From JABABV01 sp965222755 (GTDB lineage Bacteria; Bacillota_I; Bacilli_A; Mycoplasmatales; JABABV01): a stretch of 64,000 nt of DNA. The notes under the pieces are model-generated. The model was given only the letters and a program-made list of their open reading frames with translations. It was not told the origin of the DNA and did not search any database. The position numbers were made by a program, and so were the translations under genes. Below, in pieces: positions 1-10,854 of the stretch. How positions within the stretch are numbered: position 1 is the stretch's first letter; every line of letters starts with the position of its first letter. The stretch is taken from contig CBDCUK010000001.1 in assembly GCA_965222755.1 (NCBI GenBank), positions 372,001-436,000 on the forward strand, read 5' to 3'.

Positions 1-917
1 ACAACTTGAGGTTTAAAAGCAATGCTACTATTAATTCCAACATATTCCATCATTGTCACAAATGTTAAATTTTTTAATTTCTTTTGGGGATTTCAATCAT
101 ATAATTTTGATCCAATAAATCCATGTGTAATTTGACGTGCGCGATCAGGACGAAAATTAGCAAAAATAATTGAATCCTTATCTTTAATCGCAATTTTTAG
201 TTTGTTATTAAAAGCCGGAATAATAAATTCATCAAAAATATTTTCTTGATATTGGGCATCAATGTAATCATAGACATTTTCAAAACTCGGACCTGATAAA
301 TTAACTAAAACATTATAAGCTTTCATATTACGTTCGAAAATTTCATCACGATCCATTGCAAAGAAGCGACCACCAATTGATGCTAATTGACCAACGTATT
401 TACTCATTGCTTGATCAAGGATCTTTAAATATTGTTTGATTGATTGAGGATCAACGTCACGACCATCAGCAAAAGCATGGATATAAACATTATTAAAATT
501 GGCATCACTAGCTAATTTTAATAATCCAATAATATGATTTAGTGATGAGTGAACTCCTCCATCAGATAATAATCCCATAATATGTAAATTAGAATTATGT
601 TTTTTAGCATTTTTAATTGCTAATAAAAATGCTTTGTTAGTGAAGAAACTCTCATTACGAATCGCTTCATCAATTAAAGAAAGTCCTGTATAAACAATAC
701 GACCTGCTCCAATATTTAAATGTCCAACTTCTGAATTTCCCATTTGTCCTTTTGGTAGACCAACATATTCTCCAGCTGCATGCATTTTGACATTGGGATA
801 ATTATTCATTAAGTAATCTAAATTTGGTGTTTTAGCTAAGCTAAAAGCATTCCCGGGACCGGGAGCTTCAAAACCTAAGCCATCAATAACTGTTAATACT
901 AATGGTTTTTTATTCAT
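1..917 (-). CDS. gpmI: 2,3-bisphosphoglycerate-independent phosphoglycerate mutase (partial, C-terminus beyond window)
   Basis: Glycolytic enzyme that interconverts 3- and 2-phosphoglycerate in the cytosol using two Mn ions and a phosphoserine intermediate. The first 305 codons are present; the family is about 510 residues, so the C-terminal 40% lies outside the window. Visible are the metal-binding Asp12 in VIDGLG, the catalytic Ser62 in MGNSEVGH, and the ADGRD and FRPDRARQ motifs of the transferase domain. The frame reads through a TGA near position 90 as Trp. The ATG lies inside the end of coaD (8-base overlap), preceded by AAGGAG, so it is the last known gene of the leuS-fumarase-malic enzyme-coaD operon. 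Confidence 0.97.
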
Positions 918-1377
918 GATTATTCTCCTTGTTATTATTTAATTTAATTCCGTAATTAGCAACTTCACGAATTAACGTTGAAGATACTTTGTGATTTTTT
1001 GATAAAGTTGGAATTAAAATTGTTGTTAATTTTTGATTTAAAGTCTGGTTGATTCAACTAGCATCAATTTCATAACGAGCATCATGCTCATTACGAATTC
1101 CTCTAATTATAAAAGTTGCCTTTAGCTCAAAAGCGATTTTTGCTGTTAGCTGATCTTCATTAATAATGACCTTAACTTTTGGTTCATCTTTAAAAAGTTC
1201 CGCAATTTCTTTTTGGCTTTTCAAAAAATCGCTTTTCTTTTTTTTACTAATATTTTTCGTAACAACTATGTAAATATTGTCAAACAAAGTTAATGATTGT
1301 TTGACAACACTTTCATGGCCATGGTGAAAAGGATCAAAAGATCCTGGAAAAATAGCAATTTTTTTATTATGATTCAT
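910..1377 (-). CDS. coaD: phosphopantetheine adenylyltransferase
   Basis: Transfers AMP from ATP to 4'-phosphopantetheine to make dephospho-CoA, the penultimate step of CoA synthesis. The nucleotidyltransferase signature PGSFDPFHHGH is at the N-terminus, IIRGIRN follows near residue 90, and the SSTLIRE motif is near the C-terminus. At 155 residues the length is normal. A GTG three codons upstream (1386) is also in frame, but the ATG at 1377 gives the usual distance to the PGSFDP motif. The start overlaps the end of the malic enzyme gene and the stop overlaps gpmI, so the three genes are probably translationally coupled. One TGA (Trp) lies near position 1053. Confidence 0.96.
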
Positions 1378-2536
1378 TTTGATCACTCACTAAAATCTCA
1401 CAAATCTGTTCAACAACTAGACTTGATAAATTATTTGGTACAATAATATGATTCTTAATTTCAGTTGCTGAAACACAACTGGCAATCGCGGTCGCAATTT
1501 TGATGAAAGTTTCCTGAGTAATTTTAGTTGCTTTTGATAATAAAAGCCCTTTAAACATTCCTGGAAACACTAACACATTGTTAATTTGGTTTTTAGTCTC
1601 ACTTGAACCAGTGGCATAAATTTGACATTTAGTATTATTAATTGCAGCTTGGTTGATTTCGGGAAACGGATTAGCAAGTGCAAAAACAACGGGATTATCA
1701 TTCATACTATTAACATTAGCGCTCGTTAATAAATCTTTTCCACTTACTCCAATAAAAAGGTCACTATTTTTAATAGCGGCACTTAAATCATTGCCAATAA
1801 TACGATCCCCAATTGTTGAATTTGCAATTTCATTTCAATAAGGATTATCGTAATTAATACTTGATTTTAAGATTCCTGATTTTTCAACAGCAATAATTTT
1901 TTTAATGCCATAATATTGCAAGAGACGAATAATAGCACGTCCCGCAGCACCCACACCATTAACAACGACGACTAAATTAGTTTTTGTTTTTTGACTTGCT
2001 TTTAAAACATTAATAACAGCACTTAATACTGCGACTGCTGTCCCATGCTGATCATCATGATAAACTGGAATATCTAAGCGTTTTTGTAATTCGGTTTCAA
2101 TATAAAAACACTCAGGAGCTTTAATATCTTCTAAATGAATGGCAGCAAAATTATCTTTCATCGCCATCACAATTTCAATAAATTTATCAGGATCTTTTTG
2201 ATCAATCATTAATGGGGTTGCCGTTAAGCCAGCTAATTGGTTCATCAAGATTGCTTTTGATTCCATAACGCTTAATCCAGCCTGGCATCCAATATCTCCT
2301 AAACCAAGAATTGCGGTTCCATTGCTAATAACAGCAACATTACGCCCTGCACTAGTACAAGTTCTGTAATCAATTTCCTGGTTTTTAATAGCACTGCAAA
2401 CGATGCCGACTCCTTTAGCATAATAAAGGTTTAATTTTTCAACACTATCAAATTTTACTAAACCTTTGCTATCTCATTTACCAACATGTTCTAAATGGGC
2501 ATTTAAACATTTTTCCCTAAATTGCTTTTGATTCAT
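1367..2536 (-). CDS. malic enzyme (malate dehydrogenase, oxaloacetate-decarboxylating)
   Basis: Oxidative decarboxylation of malate to pyruvate with NAD(P) reduction. It is 389 residues, the short bacterial form (MaeA/YtsJ-like). Recognisable blocks in order are GTAILGLGDIG, ESKAILM (catalytic Lys), LEDIKAPECF (metal site), HDDQHGTA, the Rossmann loop GVGAAGRA, and NQINNVLVFPGMFKG. The usual N-terminal YTPGVA block is changed to YYAKGVG, keeping the Tyr but losing the Pro. The gene lies 12 bases downstream of the fumarase beta gene, so its malate probably comes from the two preceding genes. Cofactor preference cannot be read from the sequence. Confidence 0.93.
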
Positions 2537-2548
2537 AATTAATTCACC

Positions 2549-3076
2549 TTATTTAAAAACTTCTTTTTGATAACTATCGATTGCTACAATGACTTTAAAA
2601 TCTTTAACAACTAATTTCCGGATTGCCTCAGTCCCTAAATCAGGGAAAGCAATAATTTCGTTTTTAATAATCGCTTGCGATATTAAAGCTCCTGTACCAC
2701 CAATGGCAGCAAAATAAACAGCACTATATTTGGCGAAAGCAGTTTTGATTTCAACACCACGATTACCTTTACCGATCGTTGCTAAAAGACCACGATCTAA
2801 TAAGGGTAGCGTTAGTTTATCCATCCGATAAGCAGTTGTTGGACCAGCTGATCCGATCACCATTCCTGCTCTAGCAGGACTAGGACCAAAATAATAAATA
2901 CAACTATTTTGTAAGTCAAAAGGTAATTTTTTACCTTGATCAATCATTTCACAGATCCGTTTATGAGCTTGATCACGAGCCCCATAAATGACTCCGCTTA
3001 AATAAACGATATCACCGGCATGCAATGTTTTAACGACTGCTTTTGATAAAGGTAATTTAATGTTATGCGTTTTCAT
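2549..3076 (-). CDS. class I fumarate hydratase, beta subunit (C-terminal domain)
   Basis: Swivelling beta domain of the two-subunit, Fe-S dependent fumarase/L-tartrate dehydratase family. It is 175 residues, the usual size of a free-standing beta subunit. Characteristic motifs are GDIVYLSG, FGPSPAR, GSAGPTTAYRMD (substrate-binding Arg region) and GKGNRG. It starts 3 bases after the alpha subunit stop, which supports co-translation as an alpha-beta enzyme. Substrate could in principle be tartrate rather than fumarate, but the malic enzyme next door favours fumarate/malate. Confidence 0.92.
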   Translation of the reverse strand: MKTHNIKLPLSKAVVKTLHAGDIVYLSGVIYGARDQAHKRICEMIDQGKKLPFDLQNSCIYYFGPSPARAGMVIGSAGPTTAYRMDKLTLPLLDRGLLATIGKGNRGVEIKTAFAKYSAVYFAAIGGTGALISQAIIKNEIIAFPDLGTEAIRKLVVKDFKVIVAIDSYQKEVFK

Positions 3077-3079
3077 AAA

Positions 3080-3919
3080 TTAAATCACAACCTCATCATG
3101 GCGCATTGAATGACATTGTAAATTAACAGCAATTGGTAGCGATGCAATATGACAAGGAAAATAATTAATTTTTACGCCAAAGCATGTGGTTTTTCCACCA
3201 AATCCCATTGCCCCAATATTCGTATTATTAATATCGATGATTAGGTCTTTTTCAATTTTATTAATAATGGGATCTGTTGAAAAATTATCAAGTGGTCGCA
3301 ACAATGACTCTTTTGCCATAATTGCTGCTTTTTCAATTGTTCCACCCAAACCAACACCAACGACTAATGGCGGACAAGCTTTACCACCAGCTTCTTTAAC
3401 AACATTAATGATAAAATCTTTAACATCAGCAATTGAAGAAGTTGGTGTTAAAACTTTTGCAATTGACATATTTTCACTACCGGCTCCTTTAGGAGCAAAT
3501 TTAATTGTTAATTTATCACCTAAAACTTGTTTTAAATGCACAACAGCCGGAGTATTATTACGAGTATTTTTACGATCAAAAGGATGATCAACAATTGAAT
3601 TACGCAAAAAATTATCTTTGTAACTAATTGCGACTCCTTCATTAATCGCATCATTTAATAAGAAATCAAGATAAATTTCAACGCCGACTTCAACAAAGAA
3701 AACACAAATTCCAGTATCTTGACATAAAGGAAGTTTCTTATTTTTAGCAACTTCCATATTTTCACAAATATCACTTAAGACACTTTTAGCTAATGGGTTG
3801 CTTTCTTGATCTCGAGCTTTTTTTAAAGCCCTAACTTCTTGATCTCCTAAACTAAAATTAGCATTTTTACATAATTTAATAACTGCATCAACAACAGTTT
3901 GATAATTAATTTTTCGCAT
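3080..3919 (-). CDS. class I fumarate hydratase, alpha subunit (4Fe-4S)
   Basis: Catalytic, [4Fe-4S]-carrying alpha subunit that hydrates fumarate to malate; members are normally oxygen-sensitive. It is 279 residues. Cysteine positions expected for the cluster are visible: Cys66 in PLCQDTG, a second in GGKACPPL about two thirds along, and further Cys in the C-terminal TTCFG and CHIA stretches. GAGSENMS and GVGLGGT are also typical. It lies 16 bases after leuS and heads the fumarase-malic enzyme part of the operon. The enzyme implies iron uptake and Fe-S assembly; feoA and feoB are in this window, but no Fe-S assembly genes are seen. Confidence 0.93.
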   Translation of the reverse strand: MRKINYQTVVDAVIKLCKNANFSLGDQEVRALKKARDQESNPLAKSVLSDICENMEVAKNKKLPLCQDTGICVFFVEVGVEIYLDFLLNDAINEGVAISYKDNFLRNSIVDHPFDRKNTRNNTPAVVHLKQVLGDKLTIKFAPKGAGSENMSIAKVLTPTSSIADVKDFIINVVKEAGGKACPPLVVGVGLGGTIEKAAIMAKESLLRPLDNFSTDPIINKIEKDLIIDINNTNIGAMGFGGKTTCFGVKINYFPCHIASLPIAVNLQCHSMRHDEVVI

Positions 3920-3935
3920 TCTTGATTTCCTTTCT

Positions 3936-6339
3936 TTATTTAATTATAAAATTAATAATTCTATTTTTAATATAAATAACTTTAACAATTGTTTTATCTG
4001 TTAAATATTTAGCAACATTAGTATTTACTTTTGCTAATGCTTCAATGTCACTTTGAGGTGTATTAATTGTTGTATTCAATTTAGCGCGTACTTTACTATT
4101 GATCTGAACAATCACAATTGCATTTTGTGATTGCAAGAAACGTTCTTCTCAAACTGGTCAAGTTTCATTATTAATTGTTTTTGTATGACCAATCATTGAT
4201 CATAATTCTTCACCAACATGAGGCACAATCGCTGAAAACATAATTAAGAATTTTTCTGCGTAAGGACGATAAATCGTTGTTTCTTTATAACAAGCATTAA
4301 TGAAAATCATCATTTGAGAAATTGCTGTATTAAACGCTAGTTGTTCAAAGTCTTGAGTAATCTTTTTCACACTTTGATGATAAATTATATCTAAGTTTTT
4401 ATTATTAGTTTTACTTAGTTTACTTGGATCACTCAATAAATTATAAACGCGTTTAATTCATTTATTAGCTGCTGATAGTCCAGTATCAGATCAAGGTTTT
4501 GTTTCAGATAATGGTCCCATAAACATTTCATATAATCTTAAAGTGTCAGCTCCGTATTGAGCAATAATATCATCGGGATTAATAACGTTCCCTTTTGATT
4601 TTGACATTTTTTGATGATCGGGCCCTAAAATCATTCCTTGATTATAAAGTTTCTGAAACGGCTCATCATTGGCAACTAAACCAATATCATATAAGACTTT
4701 ATGTCAGAAACGGGCATATAGTAAATGTAATACAGCATGCTCGGCTCCACCAACATATAAGTCAACTGGCATTCATTTTTTGATACGATCTTGGGCTAAA
4801 TCTGATTCTAAATCAAGATAACTATCAGACCCATTTTTTAATAAATAGGCAAGATAGTATCAACATGAACCAGCTCATTGGGGCATCGTGTTAGTTTCGC
4901 GTTTTCCAGATTGACCACCAACTACAACATTAACTCAATCACTAGCATTAGCTAATGGTGATTGGCCATCATTTGATGGTTTAATATTTTCTAAAACTGG
5001 TAGTTTAACATTATCAGTTAAAATAACTTCTCCATTATCTAAATGAATAATTGGAAATGGTTCACCTCAATAACGTTGACGCGAAAATAATCAATCATGT
5101 AATTTATAGTTAACTTTACGTTGTCCGCATTTTAATTCAATAATTTTTTCAATTGCTAATTCGCTGGCTTCTTTGTTTTTTAAACCATTTAAAAATTGCG
5201 AATTAATATGAATTCCATCTTTAGTAAATGGTAATTCTTGATGTTCAATAATTGATTTAATTGCTAAATGATATTTTTTAGCAAAAGCATAATCACGCGC
5301 ATCATGCGCTGGAACTGCCATTACTGATCCTGTTGCATAATTGTTTAAAACATAATCGGCAATTCAAACTGGTAATCATTCGTTAGTGAAAGGTGAAATT
5401 ATATAACAACCACTAAAAACACCATTTTTATTTTTATTATTAGTGCGTTCTAGTGTTGATTTTGATTTTGATATTTCAATATAGTCACTAACTATTTTTT
5501 GGAAAGCAGGTGGAATTTTCTAATTGATTAATTAAATTATTTTCTGGGGCAAGCACTAAATAACTAACTCCAAAAATTGTATCTGGTCGTGTTGTATAAA
5601 CTGGAATCGAAATTTCTTTTTGCTTCGCCAGAGGAAACTTAATTATTGCTCCCTCAGAACGTCCAATTCAATTTCTTTGTAATTCTTTAACTCCGTGTGG
5701 TCAATCTAAATTATCTAATCCTGTAAGTAAGCGATCAGCATATTTAGTAATTTTTAAAACTCATTGACGCATTGGTTTTTTAATTACTGGAAAGTCACCA
5801 CGTTCAGATACCATTATTCCATTTTTATTAATGATTTCTTCATTGGCTAAAACCGTTCCAAGTTCCTCACATCAATTAACTTCAACTTCTTTTAATTCAG
5901 CTAAATTATTTTGATATAGCTTTTTAAAAATATTTTGCGTTTGAAAATAGTAAGCTTCAGATGTCGTATTAATTTCTAAATCTCAATCATAAGAAAAACC
6001 CAACTCTTGAATTTGACGTTTAAAATTCTGAATGTTTTTAAAAGTAAATTCTTTTGGTGATTTATTATTTTTCAGTGCAAATTGTTCCGCTGGTAATCCA
6101 AAAGCATCTCAACCAATTGGGTGTAATACCTCAAAATTATTAAAGCGCTTAAAGCGTGCTACAATATCGGTAGCTGTGTAACCCTCAGGATGGCCAACAT
6201 GAAGTCCTGATCCTGAAGGATAAGGAAACATATCTAGAACATAATAGGTTTTTTTAGCAGTTGCTAAATTTGTTTTAAATGTTTTATTATTAATTCAAAA
6301 TGATTGTCATTTTTTTTCAATATTATTGTGGTTATACAT
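3936..6339 (-). CDS. leuS: leucyl-tRNA synthetase, with an apparent one-base frameshift
   Basis: Class I synthetase charging tRNA-Leu. Translation from ATG 6339 gives the HIGH-type motif (GSGLHVGH), the WDAFGLP block and the start of the editing domain, then runs into TAG at 5488-5490. The downstream frame, offset by one base, resumes with PPAFQKIV and continues through the editing motif AVPAHDARD, the KMSKS loop (KMSKSKGN) and the C-terminal QINSKVRAK block. Removing one A from the run at 5516-5519 joins the halves into about 800 residues, normal for the family. Because leuS should be essential, a sequencing or assembly error is more likely than inactivation, but frameshifting in the cell is not excluded. 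It heads the operon continuing into the fumarase genes. Confidence 0.93.
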
Positions 6340-6523
6340 ATTAGATACCTCTTTAGTATTATATAATTGTTATTCCCTAAATTATAACATTTTAAACTTA
6401 AAAATTATGAATTTTTCTTGTCGCTTTCTGAAAAGCTTTATTTTATATATTTGCTATAAAAATGATAATATTAATTTGTAGAGAAACTTTATTATAAACA
6501 TTATCTTATTAAAGGAGCAAAAA

Positions 6524-6994
6524 ATGGTTAAATATATTATTATAATAATGAGCTGTTTGCTAATCTATCAAATGTTATTTTTACATTTTGTGATTTTACG
6601 CAAGCCCAAAAATGGTAGCTCAGAAATTAGAAAATTTAAATCAACAAAAGTTATTAATGGTAAAGAAATAAAAATTAAGAAAACCACGAAAAACCAGATT
6701 ATGTTAGGGGCATACACTTTATTAATCGTTAATGTTTTTTATTTAATTTTCTTATTAGCTAATGCGATTATGGATCATCAAAGCTATAATCAAGTTATTA
6801 TCGGTTGAGATTATATATTACCAGCTTTAATAATTATTTATAGTTTATTGTTAGTTGCGATTTATCACCAACTAAAATCAAAAACTATTAAACAGTTTTT
6901 TAAAGATTATAAGTGATTGATTTTCTTTTTTTTAATTTCGGAAATTGCTTTAATGACTTATTCAAGTTTAGTATTAATTTATTTATTTTCATAA
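6524..6994 (+). CDS. small multi-pass membrane protein with an HFVILR motif
   Basis: Unrecognised 156-residue membrane protein. It has a N-terminal membrane segment ending in LHFVILRKP, a basic cytoplasmic-looking stretch rich in Lys (residues about 28-58), then three further hydrophobic segments. The ATG follows AAAGGAG at good spacing. The N-terminal pattern, one helix followed by HF-I/V-x-L-R/K-P, is shared with the cluster of membrane proteins at 23.5-28.5 kb, so it may be a short outlying relative. It stands alone on the + strand, divergent from leuS, and ends at a strong terminator. No function can be given. Confidence 0.8.
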
Positions 6995-7037
6995 TTATTT
7001 ATTGATATTATGAAAAATATTTGTCATTATATAAAAC

Positions 7038-7070
7038 AAAAAAACCATATTTTAAAAATATGGTTTTTTA
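7038..7070. terminator. bidirectional Rho-independent terminator
   Basis: A near-perfect palindrome (AAAAACCATATTTT with AAAATATGGTTTTTT) with A and T tracts on both sides lies between the convergent genes 6524-6994 (+) and 7088-8275 (-), so it can serve both. Confidence 0.85.
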
Positions 7071-7087
7071 TATTTATTAATTTTTAA

Positions 7088-8275
7088 TTAAAAAGGAACA
7101 ACTGTCATTGATGAAGATGGTCAAACTTTATGAAAGGCTTTATTAGTGGCATTGGCGTTGTCGGGAGAAATAATATAATCTGTATAAATAGTATATTGAC
7201 CAGTAGTATGTCTGTCTAATTTACCTAAGTATAAATTGAAAACAATACTAAATTGATAACCGTTCTTAATTTTATTCACAAAAAATGTGTGGTATTGACA
7301 ACCAGCAAATTGTCATTCTGGAAAATTATGTTTTGATAATTGATTATTAAAATCACTTTTAATATTTTTGCTATGTCGCTCATCAGTTCAATTGTTTTTA
7401 GCAAAATTGTCGAACTTAGTATTAGTATTTATTTGTTGAGCTTGTGTTAGAACTTTATTAAATTCTTTAGTATATTGTTGATAAGATTGTGATTGTGTAA
7501 TAGGTTTAAATGTTCATAAGTTTAAATTATAAATATTTTTTCAACTAGGAATCGTTGCTTCAATAGGACACGCATTTTCTAATCCTTCGCGGCCTTTTAT
7601 TGAAATGATTGCTCTAATTGTATGATTTAAATCATTAGCTTTTGGTTTTCCAACCATTCCAGAAAATGAATCATTTTTTCCATTACCACCATAAATATCA
7701 AATTCTGGTGTTAATGATGAACCATTAGATTGTACTCAGCTAGATCCATATCAATTTCAATTAAATCAATTATTATCAGATTGAGCTTGATTCAACAATT
7801 GCATTGGTGTTACTTCTAATGCAGTTGTTTTAAAATGTGATCAAATTGAGTTATTATTAATTGGCATTGTATAATTTCATTTATGTAAATTATAATAAGT
7901 GTCATTTACCTTAGGTTCAAATGGATTATATTTAATCTTAAAATTAATTGGATGTGTTGCTGACAATGAACCAGAAATCATTAATGTAGTAGTTAATGTA
8001 TGATTTTCGTTGTTTGCCATTGGCACTGTTGCAAAAGCAGCTTTATCATTAATGTTTCAACCAAAATTATTAATTAGATCATTATGACTAACTAAATTTT
8101 TTAAATCATTTGGTTTGACTGTTTCAGCATCACGTTTAAAAGCATGTCAGCTTTGAACAATGAAGTGCCGTGGATGGGAAACTGGATTTTTAGAACTGTG
8201 ATGTCCTAATCCAACAGATCCTAAAATTACCGAGGGTATAACAAAAGCGATTGATAATTTATTAAATATATTCAT
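7088..8275 (-). CDS. exported protein, YGG/SIKGxEG family (no lipobox)
   Basis: 395-residue predicted secreted protein. The N-terminus has a basic start and a hydrophobic stretch of about 20 residues ending VGLG, a Sec-type signal without a cysteine. The mature part carries a block (EFDIYGG ... IISIKGREG ... PIEATI, residues about 180-240) that is clearly shared with the lipoprotein at 42785-43954, which has EWDVYGG, IISIKGKEG and PIKATI. The two are therefore paralogues with different anchoring. Function unknown. Preceded by AAGGGG. Confidence 0.8.
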
Positions 8276-8506
8276 ATTTTAATAACCCCTTATTCTTTAA
8301 TATTATTTTTATTTTTTCTCTATCGTGTATAAATATAATATTAGCATAATCTTTTTTATGTTTAAAAACACAAAAAAATCAACCTTTAATTTTGTTTTTT
8401 AAAATTCTAATTACAAGAATTTGTAGCATAACTGCTAAAAATGCCATTTCTATTACGGTAACTAAAAACTTCATCTAAATATACTGTTGTGCTTTATGAT
8501 AAAACT

Positions 8507-8550
8507 AAAAAATAAAAATAGAACTTATTAAAAGTTCTATTTTTATTTTA
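8507..8550 (-). terminator. Rho-independent terminator after galU
   Basis: Long inverted repeat with stem AAAATAAAAATAGAACTT and its complement around an ATTA loop, with flanking A/T tracts. It lies just after the galU stop and closes the ABC-MATE-galU transcription unit. The rest of 8276-8506 holds only AT-rich sequence upstream of the exported-protein gene. Confidence 0.85.
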
Positions 8551-8561
8551 CAGAGATTTAA

Positions 8562-9455
8562 CTATTTAATTTTGCTTTTTAAAATCTTCATTACATCGTC
8601 ATGTAATTCTGGACGCTTTAGAGCAATATCAATTGTGGCATTGATAAACCCTAACTTGTTTCCGATATCATATCTAGTACCTTGGAAAGGTAGTGCTCAA
8701 ATTTTGGCAGTATCCAGCATTCTTAACATTGAATCTGTTAATCAAATTTCGCCACCTTTACCAACTTTTTCGTTTTCTAAATAATCAAAAATTTCATTTG
8801 TAAAAATGTAGCGACCTAAAATCGCTAATTGTGAAGGCGCTTCATTAATTTCTGGTTTTTCAATAACACCTTTTAAAGCAACTGCTTGACCTTTTGTAAC
8901 GATTCCATCTGGTTCAACAATTCCATATTTAACAACATCAGCTAATGGAACTTCTTGCACTCCCAGAATTGATTCTTGTAATTGATCAAAAGCATCGATG
9001 CATTGTTTTAATGCTGGTGTGCCACCTTCATTAATAACAACATCATCACCTAATAAAACAGCAAATGGTTCGTTACCAATAAATGAACGTGCACATCAAA
9101 TAGCATGCCCTAAACCTTTAGGTTCTTTTTGACGGACATAATAAATGTTGGCTAAATTGGCAATATCGCGCATTTCTTTAGCAACTTGGGGTTTGCCTTT
9201 TATTTTTAAGCGTTCTTCTAGTTCTCAATTAATATCAAAATGGTTTTCCATTGCTGATTTAGTTCCTGAAGTAATAATAATGATTTCTTCAATCCCTGAA
9301 GCAACTGCTTCTTCAACAATATATTGTAATGTTGGTTTATCAACTAAGGGCAACATTTCTTTTGGCATTGCTTTTGTTGCTGGTAGAAAGCGTGTTCCTA
9401 ATCCAGCAGCAGGAATAATCGCTTTACGAACTTTTAGTTTTTTTGTAGGATTCAT
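8562..9455 (-). CDS. galU: UTP-glucose-1-phosphate uridylyltransferase
   Basis: Makes UDP-glucose from UTP and glucose-1-phosphate, the donor for glycolipids and capsule. At 297 residues it is normal length. The nucleotide-binding signature AAGLGTRFLPATKAMPKEML is at residues 16-35, followed by DKPTLQYIVEEA, the LLGDDVV metal site and GVIEKPE. It starts 34 bases after the MATE gene stop and ends at a terminator, so it is the last gene of that unit. One TGA (Trp) interrupts it at about position 9222. Confidence 0.96.
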
Positions 9456-9489
9456 AATTTTAAACCTCTTTTTTAATGGTGTTTTATTT

Positions 9490-10851
9490 TTAAGTTATCA
9501 TTGTTTCGAAAGTAATATTTTGTAATCATTTTTTGCGTTTTCAGACAATTGCACCTAATAATAACTTAATTAAATCAACACTACATACTATAGCATATAT
9601 TGCGATGAAATTTAATCCTAGTTGGTGATGATAATAAGAAAAAAGAAAGGCAATTGGTAACATGATGATTCAAGTATAAACTGAATCCATCAAAATAACG
9701 CTTAAGACTAATCCACCAGATCTCACAGAATGGAAACAAACTCCAGTTAAACATCAAAATGGTAAAATCGCACTAGTAATTTGCATCATATAACGGGCAT
9801 CAACTTTACCAACTGCTGATATTTTAAAGGCATCTGGAACAATTCATGATAAACCATATAATAATAAACTCATAAATAAGCTAATAATTAATATAAAAGT
9901 GAATGTTTTTTGCGAATTACTTTCGGCGCTTTTAATATTATCGGCGCCAAGATTATTTCCTACTAAGACAACAACGACCCCAGCAACTGCTGGAAATAAA
10001 ATAAAGACGAAGTTATTAATTGTATAGCCAAGACTAACAGCATCACTAACATCGCTACTAAAATAATTTCCATAAAATGCAGTTTGCATTGTTAGAGCAA
10101 TTGCTCAAAATAATTCATTAATACTTAATGGTCAGCGCTTAATAATTTGGGAGCGAATCAGAGGATCAATTTTAAATAAAGTTTTTAAATTGATTCCAAT
10201 TATTGCACGAAAACGATACATTAAACACAGATAAATTGATAGTTCAATTAAACGTGCAATAATTGTAGAAAAGGCCGCTCCTTTAACACCTCAGTGAAAC
10301 ACAAAGATAAATAAATAATTAAATAATATTTTAATAATTAAAGAAATAAACTCAACATACATTGTGTATTTTGGTTGGGCAATCTCTTGTAATGAACTAG
10401 CAATTGCAAATGAAATTGCCATTGGAATATAAGCCCACGCTACTAAAGATAAGTACTTGCTACCTTCTTCAACAATCGCAGTTTTATTGCTATAAAAACG
10501 TAAAAATACACTTGGCATATTAACTAATAATAATGTTACTATCAGCGTAATTAAAGTGCAAGCAATGATTTTAAACTTGACACTATCTTTAACCCGGCGA
10601 TAATCTTTAGCACCAAAATATTGAGATGTTGCAATTCCTGCAGTCACTGAAATTCCACTAATCACAGTAATAATAATGAAAAACAATTCATTGGCAAAAA
10701 CGACTCCATCAAATGATGCACTACCTAAACGACCAACCATAAAATTATCAGTGAAACTAATTAAAGCTGTTAATAATGTTTGTAATAAAATTGGTAAACC
10801 GATTTTAATTGCTTGTTTAATATATTGACGATCGATTAAGAAAGCTTGCAT
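9490..10851 (-). CDS. MATE family multidrug/toxin efflux transporter
   Basis: 453-residue polytopic membrane protein with about 12 hydrophobic segments in two pseudo-repeats, the normal MATE size. The N-terminal GLPILLQTLLTALISFTDNF and the matching WPLSINELFWA half-repeat are typical, as are IATSQYFGA and VLVGNNLGA. It exports organic cations or drugs using a Na+ or H+ gradient; substrate is unknown. The ATG comes 3 bases after the stop of the upstream ABC permease, so it is probably co-transcribed with the ABC genes. Confidence 0.93.
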
Positions 10852-10854
10852 AAA

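Noticed and set aside
3186..3587. 133-codon + strand frame opposite the fumarase alpha gene
   Set aside because: It lies wholly antisense to a conserved gene, has no ribosome site and no recognisable motif.
9145..9525. 126-codon + strand frame opposite galU
   Set aside because: Antisense shadow of galU and the end of the MATE gene; codon use follows the opposite strand.
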